Positions 17,927 to 27,100 of a DNA stretch of 64,000 bases are shown piece after piece. The translations under genes and the position numbers were made by a program. Source of the DNA: Leptospira selangorensis (GTDB lineage: Bacteria > Spirochaetota > Leptospiria > Leptospirales > Leptospiraceae); the NCBI RefSeq assembly GCF_004769405.1, contig NZ_RQES01000005.1, positions 372,001 to 436,000 of the forward strand, read 5' to 3'. Position 1 is the first letter of the stretch. The number at the start of each line of letters is the position of its first letter. Below the pieces are notes generated by a model, which was given only the letters and a program-made list of their open reading frames with translations, had not been told where the DNA came from and did not search any database.

Positions 17927-18027
17927 GGTTATGGAGACGGATAGAACTTTCGATCTAGATTGGAAAATCCGTGTCTTTATTAAGGAAATTTATTAAATAA
18001 ATTATTAACGCTGTATCCCATAACGGA

Positions 18028-19227
18028 TCACTCTTCTTTATCTGAAATTGCCTTATGATACTCTTGTATCGACACTAAGATTGCCTCGTAAATATCTTCC
18101 TGAGTTTTATAGGAATTTCCAGACAAATCTTCCCAAGTTCCAGGATTCTTTTCAGATAGATTTAGGTAGAAGATCGGTTGCGCCTTTCTGCCCCAGGGAT
18201 CTGCACTTGGTAATACTGTCATAGACCCGAATGCCGAGAATACTAAAGAATACTCATTTGATTTGTAGGAAAAACTATAAGTTTTAGGCCAATCTGTTTC
18301 AGGGATTTGTTTCCAGATGATAAAAGAAGAAAGTCCACGGATCAGTTCTGATACCTGGACCTGCTTTTCTTCCAATGGGTTTTGGGTTTGTTTTTGGAGC
18401 CCGTTCTTTGCTTGGTTCCAGAGTTTTTCCAACTCATCTAAAGGAGTTTCAGAAAACTTACGATCCGATTCTCCGAGTCGAGCTTCTATATATTCTATTC
18501 TATGTTTAAACTTTATATTAGTTCGAGTAAGAGATGATTCCGCAGAAACTCCTAGCTTTCTTGCAAGATTAACTATCGTAAAAAGTAGATCTCCCAATTC
18601 TTCTTCTATTCTGATTTGATTGGAAGAAGGATCCGAAATTCCTCTGATCTCGTCTAGGAACTCCTGCAATTCTTCATTCAGTTTTTCTTCTACACCTTTT
18701 ATATCTTCCCAATCAAAACCTACTTTGGCCGCCTTCTTCTGGAATTTTTCCGCCTTTAATAGTGAAGGGAATGTTTCCGGGACTTCGGATAAAATGGATT
18801 TAGGTTTGGAAGTTTTTTGCCTGAGTTGTTTTTCTTTCTCTTTAAACAGATCCCAATTTGCAACCACCTCGTCTGCGGAAGAGATATCTTTTGTTTCAGG
18901 ATCGAATACATGAGGATGTCGTAGCACAAGTTTTTCCGCTACGTCTTTGGCCACTTCTTCTAAACCGAATACACCTCTTTCAGATGCGATTTGAGAATGA
19001 AGGACCACTTGGAATAATAAATCTCCCAATTCTTCCTTAGTATGCTCGTCGTTCCCTTTGAGTATTGCTTCTACCACTTCCTGGGATTCTTCGATTAGAT
19101 AAGGGACTAAGGTAGAATGTGTTTGCTCTCTATCCCAAGGACAACCTTCCGGACTTCTAAGTTTAGAAGTTATGTCTTGGAGAAATGCCATCGAGTTTTG
19201 ATAGTCTTTCGGATCGGGAGCTTTCAT
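18028..19227 (-). CDS. mazG: MazG-type nucleoside triphosphate pyrophosphohydrolase with C-terminal extension
   Basis: A 399-residue protein. Two tandem MazG domains are visible: EESQEVVEA at ~46-54 with EELGDLLFQ at ~65-73, and EELQEFLDEI at ~185-194 with EEELGDLLFTIV at ~208-219. HPHVFDP and the GFDW linker are typical of E. coli-type MazG. The enzyme hydrolyses non-canonical or excess NTPs to NMP and pyrophosphate. E. coli MazG ends near 263 residues; here ~120 extra residues follow (about 278-399), with YSFSYKSNEYSLVFSAFGSM and WGRKAQPIFYL. I do not recognise this domain. Confidence 0.88.
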   Translation of the reverse strand: MKAPDPKDYQNSMAFLQDITSKLRSPEGCPWDREQTHSTLVPYLIEESQEVVEAILKGNDEHTKEELGDLLFQVVLHSQIASERGVFGLEEVAKDVAEKLVLRHPHVFDPETKDISSADEVVANWDLFKEKEKQLRQKTSKPKSILSEVPETFPSLLKAEKFQKKAAKVGFDWEDIKGVEEKLNEELQEFLDEIRGISDPSSNQIRIEEELGDLLFTIVNLARKLGVSAESSLTRTNIKFKHRIEYIEARLGESDRKFSETPLDELEKLWNQAKNGLQKQTQNPLEEKQVQVSELIRGLSSFIIWKQIPETDWPKTYSFSYKSNEYSLVFSAFGSMTVLPSADPWGRKAQPIFYLNLSEKNPGTWEDLSGNSYKTQEDIYEAILVSIQEYHKAISDKEE

Positions 19228-19397
19228 TAAGTACTAGGCTCGATTTTCGATTCCGAATTCCCAGCCTTTTTCCCGGAAATGAAGATTGACTGGGGGATTT
19301 ATCCTAACATCCTATCCGAAAATCCCTGTTTAAATCTAAGTACTTTTCAATTTAGAGTTCTTATGCTAAAATTGGGTAAAAGGATACCAGAAAGAAC

Positions 19398-19916
19398 ATG
19401 TCACTATCTAAAAATTTGGTAGCTTTCGCATTACTTGTATTTGCGGTTCTCAGTCGTTTTCTTCCTCACTTACCGAACTTCACTCCGGTTTTGGCGATTT
19501 CTATTTTCGCTGGGGTTTATTTCTCTAACCGTTGGTTAGCGATCGCTCTTCCTTTGGGAATTATGCTGATCAGCGACCTAGTGATCGGTCTTCACGATAT
19601 GATCCCAGTGATTTACGGATTGTTCGTTGTGTATGCGATCGTAGGAATGAAGATCAAAGATCGTTTAGGTCTTGGATCTTTGGCGATTGCCGGTCTTGCA
19701 GGTTCTGTTTCATTCTTCGTGATCACCAACTTCTTCGTTTGGTTAACTTCCGGAATGTATACTTTGAACACACAAGGATTAGTAGAATGTTATATTGCTG
19801 CGATTCCTTTCTTCAAATACAGCCTACTCGGAGATTTTACTTATGTTTCCGTTCTGTTCGGTTCCTATTATCTATTGGAAAAGAACGGATTTGTAGCTTC
19901 TACCCAAGCAGCTTAA
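19398..19916 (+). CDS. Multi-spanning membrane protein, DUF6580-like putative transporter component
   Basis: A 172-residue protein with about five hydrophobic helices (roughly 8-25, 30-48, 50-66, 90-115, 145-165). The start (LFAVLSRFLPHLPNFTPVLAISIFAGVYF) and SDLVIGLHDM pattern resemble a small membrane family annotated as DUF6580 / putative transport protein, like ECF-transporter S components. The substrate is not deducible. A strong intrinsic terminator follows immediately, suggesting a single-gene unit. Confidence 0.65.
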   Translation: MSLSKNLVAFALLVFAVLSRFLPHLPNFTPVLAISIFAGVYFSNRWLAIALPLGIMLISDLVIGLHDMIPVIYGLFVVYAIVGMKIKDRLGLGSLAIAGLAGSVSFFVITNFFVWLTSGMYTLNTQGLVECYIAAIPFFKYSLLGDFTYVSVLFGSYYLLEKNGFVASTQAA

Positions 19917-19929
19917 TTTCCTCTAATAG

Positions 19930-19966
19930 GCGCCGCACTTCTTGCGGCGCTTTCGATTCTTCTTTT
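19930..19966 (+). terminator. Rho-independent terminator
   Basis: GCGCCGC at 19930-19936 pairs perfectly with GCGGCGC at 19944-19950 around a 7-base loop, followed by a T-rich tract (TTTCGATTCTTCTTTT). It closes the membrane-protein gene and lies between convergent genes. Confidence 0.85.
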
Positions 19967-19969
19967 ATC

Positions 19970-21223
19970 TTAGATAGTCAAAGTTAAACTTAAATAAATT
20001 CCGTAGAATTTATCATGCACTTCTTTTCGTAAGGCTGAGCCTGTAGAGAACTGATCTAAAGGTTTGGAAACCTGATTTAGAAACAGAGCATCGCCTGGTG
20101 CCCCGGGAAAAACATTCGCGTTATAATTATAACCGGAAACTTTAGAAATCAATTCGGTGTATTGGAATCCTAAAGTATATTTTAGCCAACGGCTTCTGAG
20201 TAGAGAAAGACCAAAATCGATTTCGTATCCGGTTCTACTGAGCAAGTTCTCTTTCAGTCCACCTGGAGGAGCAGTGTCTAGAATATAGGGTCCAGTGATC
20301 CCGTTCAACACTCCTTGAGTGTTCCTATTATAATGTCCTAAGGTCCTGAAATAATCCGCTTTAAAATGTCCCAACAAGGATGCGTTGAAATTTTTAAAGA
20401 TCCGTACTCCGATCTGAGGACCTAATCCTCCCGCCTTTTCTTCTGATTTTCCAAATCCATAATTTCCCGGGATTACTCCGTATTCACTGGATGTGATATC
20501 TAAGTTTCTTGCTCCTACTGCTACGCCGATCCTTCCGGTTGCGGTTTGCATATACCAAGCAAAGTTCAAAGAATAATCTAATCTTCTGTATTGAACGGAA
20601 TGATATTGAACAGGGGCAAGTGCGGATAATACGGAAGCGGTGTCTACAGTTGTGTAAGAAGGTCTGATTTTTAGATCTAAATAATTGAATTCTATTCCGA
20701 AAGTTTTGGCTGTATTCAGATAAGAAAGTTTGATCGGAAACGCAGTCTTAGTATTCCCTTGGGGGCTGGAATAACTAGTGATGCTATCATTTAGAAGGTT
20801 CGGATTTACTCCTGCACCTGCTGCAGTGGTTTGTGCATTTTGATAAGCGCCTACCGTAGACAGGATTGTGTTGTAGTTGTTGACCCCGATATTTTTTTGT
20901 CTGGCTAATACCTCGGATTCCCAAGTGGATTGTAATGCTGCGAATTGGATATCTAAGGTAGGCCTGCTATAAGGTTTGGATAATTCTTGGTCATGAAGTT
21001 CGTTTCGGATATCAACCGCTTGCTTTCTCTTTTCTGCGGCGAGTAATGCAAGCCTTCTTCTCTCGGCTTGGACCTGGGATTTACCGGCTTGGTATTCCAA
21101 CTCGTCTGCTTCTTTTTCCAAGGCATCCGGATCTGGTAATTTGCCCTGGGAATATATAGGGCCGGAGACAAATAAAAAAATGCCTAAGAATAAGGATGCG
21201 GAAAGTTTCAGGAAAGTCTGCAA
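19970..21223 (-). CDS. Outer-membrane beta-barrel-like protein with N-terminal coiled coil
   Basis: A 417-residue protein with a signal peptide (about 5-25, LFLGIFLFVSGPIYS). An Ala/Glu/Arg-rich coiled-coil segment follows (about 33-80, EKEADELEYQAG...AERRRLALLAAEKR). The remaining ~330 residues show alternating hydrophobic/polar strands with many aromatic residues and a final strand YGIYLSLTLTI, as in outer-membrane barrels. No transport or enzyme motif is seen. It could be a surface-exposed protein of the leptospiral outer membrane; this is inferred from architecture only. Confidence 0.6.
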   Translation of the reverse strand: MQTFLKLSASLFLGIFLFVSGPIYSQGKLPDPDALEKEADELEYQAGKSQVQAERRRLALLAAEKRKQAVDIRNELHDQELSKPYSRPTLDIQFAALQSTWESEVLARQKNIGVNNYNTILSTVGAYQNAQTTAAGAGVNPNLLNDSITSYSSPQGNTKTAFPIKLSYLNTAKTFGIEFNYLDLKIRPSYTTVDTASVLSALAPVQYHSVQYRRLDYSLNFAWYMQTATGRIGVAVGARNLDITSSEYGVIPGNYGFGKSEEKAGGLGPQIGVRIFKNFNASLLGHFKADYFRTLGHYNRNTQGVLNGITGPYILDTAPPGGLKENLLSRTGYEIDFGLSLLRSRWLKYTLGFQYTELISKVSGYNYNANVFPGAPGDALFLNQVSKPLDQFSTGSALRKEVHDKFYGIYLSLTLTI

Positions 21224-21358
21224 GGTCTACCTCTAAGTATTTCGCGTAGCTTCGTAAACGGAAAGACTAAGTATCTTGGACGCAAGACTCCAATTCTTTT
21301 TTATAGGAAGAATGAAAAAAGGGAGGAAGTATTTTGCTAAAATCGAAAGTTTTGAGGT

Positions 21359-21610
21359 ATGCCTTTCGATTTTTCGGATGAATACAAAGAGACCGTCCAA
21401 AATATTCTCTCGGATCGGTTCTCCCAGGTTTCTAAGATCTATGATCTAAAAGCCAGATCCAAGGGAGAAAGGAAATTTCTTGAGTTCAGATTGGAATTTA
21501 AAAAGGACATTCATCCTTTGGAGTATCCTAAGATCTTGGAATCTTTACTAGACGATCTAAAACAAGAATTCCCTTATACAGAGATCATTATTTATCCCAA
21601 CCAAGGATAG
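21359..21610 (+). CDS. Small protein resembling a cation-efflux C-terminal (dimerisation) domain
   Basis: An 83-residue protein: an amphipathic helix, a strand around EFRLEFKKDIHPLEYPKILESLLDDLK, and a final strand EFPYTEIIIYP. This alternation resembles the ferredoxin-like cytoplasmic domain of cation diffusion facilitators, but without a membrane part. A stop codon two codons upstream fixes the start at or after ATG 21359. The GAGG before it is unusually close. May be a stand-alone regulatory module; low certainty. Confidence 0.5.
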   Translation: MPFDFSDEYKETVQNILSDRFSQVSKIYDLKARSKGERKFLEFRLEFKKDIHPLEYPKILESLLDDLKQEFPYTEIIIYPNQG

Positions 21611-21689
21611 ATCCAAAATCTTTCCTTAAGATCTGATCCTTCTCTCAAATCAGGTTGCCAAACCTAATTCAAAATCGATCCTGACCCAG

Positions 21690-22241
21690 ATGAAACCAGC
21701 CATTTGTGTATTCTGCGGTTCCAGACCTGGAAAGGAACCTCGTTATCTCCAAGCCGCAGTATTCTTAGGTCATCTAATGGCCTCCGAAGGAATAGGGCTG
21801 GTGTATGGAGGAGCTACCTCCGGATTGATGGGAGCGGTTGCCGATTCTGTTTTAGAAAAAGGCGGGTCCGTAATCGGCGTACTTCCCGAGTTTCTTTCCA
21901 GCAAAGAGATCGCTCATAAAGAAATCACGGAACTGATCTTAGTCCCAACCATGCACGAAAGAAAACTTCTCATGTACGAAAAGTCCATAGCGTTTATCGC
22001 TTTGCCGGGTGGGATCGGAACCTTAGAAGAATTGGTAGAAGTTACTTCTTGGAATCAACTTGGAGTTCTTTCCAAACCGATCGGAATATTGAATGTAAAC
22101 GGATTTTTTGATCCACTATTACAACAATTAGATCATATGGTAGAAGAAGGTTTCTTAGATTCTCAAACAAGAGAATGGTTAGAAGTTAGCGCGGATCCCG
22201 AAGAACTTTTTGAAAAGATCATCAAAAGAAGTAGGATCTAG
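21690..22241 (+). CDS. LOG-family protein (putative lysine decarboxylase / cytokinin riboside 5'-monophosphate phosphoribohydrolase)
   Basis: A 183-residue Rossmann-fold protein of the TIGR00730 type. The N terminus has ICVFCGSRPG and LVYGGATSGLMGAVAD. The family signature MHERK at ~88-92 and PGGIGTLEEL at ~106-115 are complete. LOG enzymes release the nucleobase from nucleoside 5'-monophosphates; the old name 'lysine decarboxylase' is historical. It ends one base before a convergent ankyrin gene. Normal length for the family. Confidence 0.9.
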   Translation: MKPAICVFCGSRPGKEPRYLQAAVFLGHLMASEGIGLVYGGATSGLMGAVADSVLEKGGSVIGVLPEFLSSKEIAHKEITELILVPTMHERKLLMYEKSIAFIALPGGIGTLEELVEVTSWNQLGVLSKPIGILNVNGFFDPLLQQLDHMVEEGFLDSQTREWLEVSADPEELFEKIIKRSRI

Positions 22242-23339
22242 TTATTTTCCTTCTTCCGGATTCAGGAATTGCTTAAATATCTGATGTAGAGCAGGGCTTT
22301 CAGAAGCTTCTGCAAGAGCTAAAGGAGAGTTTCCTTCCTTATCCGTAGAATAAGGAGAAGCTCCATTTTTCACTAATAATTCGATCAGATCCGTTTTTCC
22401 TGATTTTACAGCGAGGAGTAATGGAGTGCGACCGAGCATATCACGGACTTCTGCTTCGTAACCATTGCTTAGGATTTTTTCCACTGTTTCCGTTTTTCCT
22501 TCGGAAGAAGCTCTGAACAATAAAGTGAGCGTGGCCTTATTTATGACTTTTAAAGTATGATGGAATTTCATTCTATCAGCTTCTTCTTTAGCAGTTTTAC
22601 CGCTTAGATTTTTGGCCAAAGGATCGGCGCCAAGATTCAGTAATCTTTCCAGGCATTCTACACTATCATATAAAGCGGAAAGAAGAAGAGGAGTATTTCC
22701 GTCTTGGTCCTTATTCTCCATTAAAGAACGTACTTCTTTGTTCTCTGAGAATAGATCTAATATCTCATAATCATTATGTAATGCGGTGAGGTGAAGAATT
22801 GTCCGGCCTTCGGAGTTTTTCTTTTTAGGATCTGCACCTTTTGAAACCAGATATTCCGCGATCTCTAAATGGCCCATGTCCACCGCGAGTAGAAGAGGAG
22901 AATAACCTTCTCCATTTCTGGATTCTATATCAGGTGGATGATTTGGTAGATCGAATAAGATCTCTACCAATTCTAGTGTCCCGGAACTGATCGCTCTTGT
23001 TAATGGAGTGTTTCCATCCATATCTCTGAGTTCAGGATCTGCACCATAATCCAAGAGTATAGTGGTGAGTTCCGTATTCTCAGATTCTAATGCGAGAAGT
23101 AGCGCAGTTTCTCCTCTGGAGCTTGTCTCGTTCGGATCGGAACCGTACTCTACTAAAAGATTTGTGGCTTCTTTATTTCCTTCTTTGATGGCCCAGTACA
23201 AAAGTCCGCAGCCGTAAGAATCTCTGAGTTCAGGAAATTCTTCTGCGAAACCATCTCTTGTCGCTGCCTCAGACAATAAGGCGCGAAGTGTTCCGTTGTT
23301 ACCTGTTTTTACTGCCCGAAAAAGATCGTTCCAGTCCAC
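22242..23339 (-). CDS. Ankyrin-repeat protein
   Basis: A 365-residue protein made almost wholly of ankyrin repeats. At least eight are visible, with recurring G-x-T-P-L-L-L-A, LLxxGADP and GNTPLxxA patterns (for example GADPELRDMDGNTPL, GADPKKKNSEGRTIL and GASPYSTDKEGNSPL). No signal peptide, so it is probably cytoplasmic and acts by protein binding. Its ATG lies 31 bases inside the end of the upstream AEC transporter gene, so expression is probably coupled. Partner unknown. Confidence 0.9.
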   Translation of the reverse strand: MDWNDLFRAVKTGNNGTLRALLSEAATRDGFAEEFPELRDSYGCGLLYWAIKEGNKEATNLLVEYGSDPNETSSRGETALLLALESENTELTTILLDYGADPELRDMDGNTPLTRAISSGTLELVEILFDLPNHPPDIESRNGEGYSPLLLAVDMGHLEIAEYLVSKGADPKKKNSEGRTILHLTALHNDYEILDLFSENKEVRSLMENKDQDGNTPLLLSALYDSVECLERLLNLGADPLAKNLSGKTAKEEADRMKFHHTLKVINKATLTLLFRASSEGKTETVEKILSNGYEAEVRDMLGRTPLLLAVKSGKTDLIELLVKNGASPYSTDKEGNSPLALAEASESPALHQIFKQFLNPEEGK

Positions 23340-24331
23340 GCCAGATTCTCCAGGAGGTAATACAATCCTAAGGTCGTTAGAAAAGAAAGCGGTATTCCAA
23401 TTCCGACTAGGGAAACAGCTAATCTAGGTGAAAGTCCCCATTCTGCAGCGAGAAGACTTCCCGTGATCATGGGAGCCATTGCAGATTCCATGATTAGGAT
23501 CTTAAAGTTTCTAAGAAAATTTTCGCCTATATTCTTCTCCGAATAATGGAAGAATGTTCCGAAACAAAGCCAGACTAAGATAGGGCCGATTATAAGTTTA
23601 AATATTAAGCCGAATAACAAAGGAACTCTTATCCTAAAAGAATCGTCTGATTCCCTCTTGGGATTTTCGGCATTTGGTTCTTCGGAATTGATCCGAATGG
23701 TCCCAGGAAGTTGGTATCCGACTGAAAAAAGAGCAAGCGGGATGAGGGTATCTCCTATCTTTGAGATTGCGGATTCAAGTTCCGGTGGAACCGAAATAGG
23801 ACGAGAAGCCAGAGAAACCAGTAATGCTATAAATGGAGGAAACGTGAATAATGTTTTCCAAAGAGAGGACTTGGTTTCCGGGGATTGGAGTGCATGCCTT
23901 ACCTTCGTTCCTAAATAAGTTCCAGGAATAGCAAGAGTTAGAAATGTCCCAAGTTGGTCTATGATCAGAACTGTAGGAAGTCCCTCTTTCGAGTAATAGG
24001 ATTCTATTAGTGGAATTCCCAAAAAGGAAGTGTTTCCGAGACCGGCGGAAAGACAAAGACATACGATTGTACTTTCTTTCCAATCCAGTAGTTTTCCGAA
24101 AAAGCTGAAAAATAAAAATCCGAATCCAAAAAGCACCCAAGGCATTGCTGCGAATGTTAAGAAGTTCCCATCCAGAGAAGCATGACGCAGAGGTCCGAAC
24201 TCCATACAAGGAAGGGAAACGCTGATGATAAACGAATTGATAACTTTATGTGAATCGGCAGGAAACTTTCCTTTGCTTCGAATGAGTATCCCGAACAGAA
24301 AACAAAGTCCGATTACGATAAAATTAGACAT
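23309..24331 (-). CDS. AEC-family (auxin efflux carrier-like) transporter
   Basis: A 340-residue integral membrane protein with about ten hydrophobic helices, in two halves joined by a charged loop near residues 210-230. It has the family's two-fold arrangement, with an N-terminal block FLFGILIRSKGKFP and a C-terminal ESAMAPMITGSLLAAEWGL. AEC proteins move organic anions such as malate or malonate, or amino-acid derivatives, but substrate cannot be predicted here. The 3' end overlaps the ankyrin gene by 31 bases. Confidence 0.85.
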   Translation of the reverse strand: MSNFIVIGLCFLFGILIRSKGKFPADSHKVINSFIISVSLPCMEFGPLRHASLDGNFLTFAAMPWVLFGFGFLFFSFFGKLLDWKESTIVCLCLSAGLGNTSFLGIPLIESYYSKEGLPTVLIIDQLGTFLTLAIPGTYLGTKVRHALQSPETKSSLWKTLFTFPPFIALLVSLASRPISVPPELESAISKIGDTLIPLALFSVGYQLPGTIRINSEEPNAENPKRESDDSFRIRVPLLFGLIFKLIIGPILVWLCFGTFFHYSEKNIGENFLRNFKILIMESAMAPMITGSLLAAEWGLSPRLAVSLVGIGIPLSFLTTLGLYYLLENLAWTGTIFFGQ

Positions 24332-24365
24332 GGATCGATCCTTTTCACCTGAGATCGAATTTAGG

Positions 24366-25550
24366 TCAAGGAAGGATTTGTAATGATCTTTCCCCGATCT
24401 CTTTTTCTTCTAGATAAAATTTGATCTTATACTTCCCGGCGCTCAGGACAGGTTGAATTTCCCAGGCTTCAAAGTTGATCCCGCCAGGGATTTTTTCCTG
24501 AAAAGTAAAACTTACTTTTTTTGTTTTTAAAGAAATGAATTCCCCCTTAAAAGTATAAGGCCCTGATTTGTAGATCGGGATAGAAAGATAAAACTTACGT
24601 TTTGTTTGGATCTTATCGGAACAGGAAAAAGGTTTGTCAGGATCCGGAATAGAATGGCTGATACAAAATTCTTCTATATTTGTGATCGGAAATCCTGGAG
24701 GAGTTTTTCCGTCCGGAGTCCAGTAAGCATTTTCCTCACTCAGATATTCTTTTTCTTCCGATTCGGTTTTGAATAATGTAGCAAAACTTTTTTTCTTACG
24801 ATTCTCTTCCGGCTTATAAACTTCGAAATGTAGATGGGGTCCGGTGCTGAATCCTGTATTTCCGGAGAGTCCAATTTTTTGTCCCGCGACAACCTTATCT
24901 CCAGGCTTTACCAGTACACCTTTGGGTTTTAGATGTCCGTAGATCGCTACTGTTCCGTCCGAATGTTCTATTACGATACGATTTGCTTTATCGATGAGTT
25001 TAGGGTCCCTTCTTCCTTCCGTAAATTTATCTTCCGTTTCTACTACGATCCCATCTCTGGCTGCTAAAAGTGGAGTTCCTTCCGGAAGTACAAAGTCCAG
25101 TGAATAGGCTCCTCCACCTTTATGTTCTTCTCCGCTATTATAACCAATGGAGATCCAAGACTTTCCTTCGTAAGGAAGAGTATATACATAAGTTTCGTCA
25201 TGTTTTGCGGATAAGTCTCCGTAATAGGCCACTGCCAATACTGCTACCGAGACAGGAGCTTCCGTGTTCTCTTTCTTTTTGAATGTCAGTACCTTCTTCT
25301 TATCCGAATCGTTTAATACAAAAGAGATCGGGCTTTGAGGTTCCGTTTCTATATTAGGACCTTCGATTGCAGTATATACAGTGATATGGGTCCCTGGGAT
25401 TAGATTTTTAGCTTGGAGATAAACTGAAGTTTCGTCGTTCTCCGTTTCGATCGAAGAACAGATATTTTTTTTATCACAGTTTTGGTTGGTATCCGCAAAT
25501 ACCGGGCAAAACCAAATGAATAAAATAAATGTCGCAAAACTTCGGATCAT
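24366..25550 (-). CDS. Exported M23-family (LytM-type) metallopeptidase
   Basis: A 394-residue protein with a signal peptide (residues 1-19, ending VFAD). An N-terminal beta domain precedes the M23 module at about 130-250, which has His143 and Asp152 (HKGGGAYSLDF) and GPHLHFEV with His239/His241. NTGFSTGPHLHF is the family hallmark, so the zinc site looks complete and the protein is probably an active peptidoglycan endopeptidase. A C-terminal ~140-residue beta-rich region has no name. Its ATG overlaps the stop of the upstream DUF2889 gene (ATGA). Confidence 0.87.
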   Translation of the reverse strand: MIRSFATFILFIWFCPVFADTNQNCDKKNICSSIETENDETSVYLQAKNLIPGTHITVYTAIEGPNIETEPQSPISFVLNDSDKKKVLTFKKKENTEAPVSVAVLAVAYYGDLSAKHDETYVYTLPYEGKSWISIGYNSGEEHKGGGAYSLDFVLPEGTPLLAARDGIVVETEDKFTEGRRDPKLIDKANRIVIEHSDGTVAIYGHLKPKGVLVKPGDKVVAGQKIGLSGNTGFSTGPHLHFEVYKPEENRKKKSFATLFKTESEEKEYLSEENAYWTPDGKTPPGFPITNIEEFCISHSIPDPDKPFSCSDKIQTKRKFYLSIPIYKSGPYTFKGEFISLKTKKVSFTFQEKIPGGINFEAWEIQPVLSAGKYKIKFYLEEKEIGERSLQILP

Positions 25551-26179
25551 CCTGCTCCTCTGGCGTTGCGGAATTCTTTTACCATTAAAGAAGTGATACT
25601 GTCAAGAGGTTTCACCTGCTGTTTCAAGTCGGGAGTTTCATGTCTGTCAGAGAAACTATAACAAGAATTTCGAACACCCTTGTCTTTCATCCACCAATGC
25701 CTTCCGATCTCTCTTCTGGATTTCGGATCTAAGTTGCCTTGGTACATTCTATACTCGTCCCATTCCGCCGGGAAATTTCTTTCCTTTAAAAAGAACGCAT
25801 ACGCAGAAGAAAAACTTTGGGCGGCATTTTGTAGAAGTTCATTTATATGAAGACAACCCATCGTTTTATCTTCGGGAAATTTTCTCATAATTTTATTATA
25901 CGATATATCTTCTCCGATCAGGTAAGAATACGTTTTGATCGCATGAGGGCAGGTTTCATAAGGAACCCTGTCCTCCTCCACATCTAAGTCCATAATTTTC
26001 ATTGTGGCTAAGTTCACTAACATGTACAAAGTCATGTCATGATAAGGATCTCTTTGGCTGACTTCTATCAGGCAGCTAGGAGGACTTTCTTCCGGAAACC
26101 AATAGTATCTACTTTCGTACCTACGCTGGAAACCGCAGTCTTTGTATCTGATCTTTTGTTTTAATTGGGAAAGCGCCAT
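25547..26179 (-). CDS. DUF2889-family protein
   Basis: A 210-residue cytoplasmic-looking protein. It carries the DUF2889 pattern: a Cys-containing MDLDVEEDRVPYETCPHAI segment, then LIGEDISYNKIMRKF and the signature TMGCLHINELLQ (GCxHLxELL). The two Cys and the His suggest metal or cofactor binding, but the function of the family is unknown. It is coupled by a 4-base overlap to the M23 peptidase gene downstream. Confidence 0.78.
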   Translation of the reverse strand: MALSQLKQKIRYKDCGFQRRYESRYYWFPEESPPSCLIEVSQRDPYHDMTLYMLVNLATMKIMDLDVEEDRVPYETCPHAIKTYSYLIGEDISYNKIMRKFPEDKTMGCLHINELLQNAAQSFSSAYAFFLKERNFPAEWDEYRMYQGNLDPKSRREIGRHWWMKDKGVRNSCYSFSDRHETPDLKQQVKPLDSITSLMVKEFRNARGAG

Positions 26180-26295
26180 ACATTCTCCTGGTTCCTTTTT
26201 TTCCCTAAGAGATAGACCTGAAAGGATTTTACGCTGTTTTGATTTGCTTTTTTAGCATTCTTACCTATTCTTCTACCTACTTTACGGATTTTGGG

Positions 26296-27093
26296 ATGGA
26301 GTCTTTTTTTCAGGATAAGGTTTTTTTAGTCACGGGAGCAAGCTCAGGGATAGGCAGAGCTTTAGCTATTGAGTTGGAAAAGGAAGGAGCCTATGTGGGC
26401 GTGATCGCTCGCAGAAAAGAGGCTTTAAAGGATCTGAAAAATTCGGCTTCCAATCCGGATAAAATTTTCGTTATGCAAGCGGATGTAATGTCTGAATCCG
26501 ATCTGAAAAAGGCGGTCGAAGAATTTCGAAAAAAATTCAAGAGAGTAGACGGCTTCATTCATAATGCCGGAATTTCCATGAGAGGAACCGCGGCAGAAAC
26601 GGATCTGAAAATTTTCAGAGCAATTATGGACACGAATTATTTTCCCTTGGTCTTATTGTATCGTTTACTTGAATCAGATCTTCGTCAAAGTGAAGGACAT
26701 GTGATCGCCGTATCTTCTATACAGGGAAAGTACGCTACTCAATTAAGATCCGGATATGCAGCAAGCAAACATGCGATGCAAGGATTTATGGACAGTATCC
26801 GTTTGGAAAACCTGAAAACCGGGATCCATGTTATGAGTGTTTGCCCTGGTTTTGTAAAAACGGAAATTTCAATTAAGGCATTAGGAGGAGATGGAACTCC
26901 TCATGGGATTATGGATGAAGGTCAGAAAAATGGATTAGATCCTGAGGTAGTGGCCAAAAAGATCTTAAAAGGAATTGAGAAAAGAAAGCGAGAGATCATT
27001 CCTTCTAAGTTGAAGGAGAAATTCGGTTATCTACTAAGTAGGATCTCTCCTAAAACTTTGGATAAAATTTTAGTTAGAGTTAGGATTTCTTAA
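26296..27093 (+). CDS. Short-chain dehydrogenase/reductase
   Basis: A 265-residue classical SDR. The nucleotide-binding TGASSGIG is at 13-20, HNAG at 89-92 (usually NNAG), and catalytic Ser141, Tyr154 and Lys158 (YAASK). IARRK after strand two suggests NADP preference. I start at ATG 26296 because the SDR fold begins there; an in-frame start 19 codons upstream would add an unlikely hydrophobic leader. The C terminus resembles DHRS7/YqjQ-like reductases. Convergent with the SUMF1-like gene. Confidence 0.88.
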   Translation: MESFFQDKVFLVTGASSGIGRALAIELEKEGAYVGVIARRKEALKDLKNSASNPDKIFVMQADVMSESDLKKAVEEFRKKFKRVDGFIHNAGISMRGTAAETDLKIFRAIMDTNYFPLVLLYRLLESDLRQSEGHVIAVSSIQGKYATQLRSGYAASKHAMQGFMDSIRLENLKTGIHVMSVCPGFVKTEISIKALGGDGTPHGIMDEGQKNGLDPEVVAKKILKGIEKRKREIIPSKLKEKFGYLLSRISPKTLDKILVRVRIS

Positions 27094-27100
27094 TAAAGTT

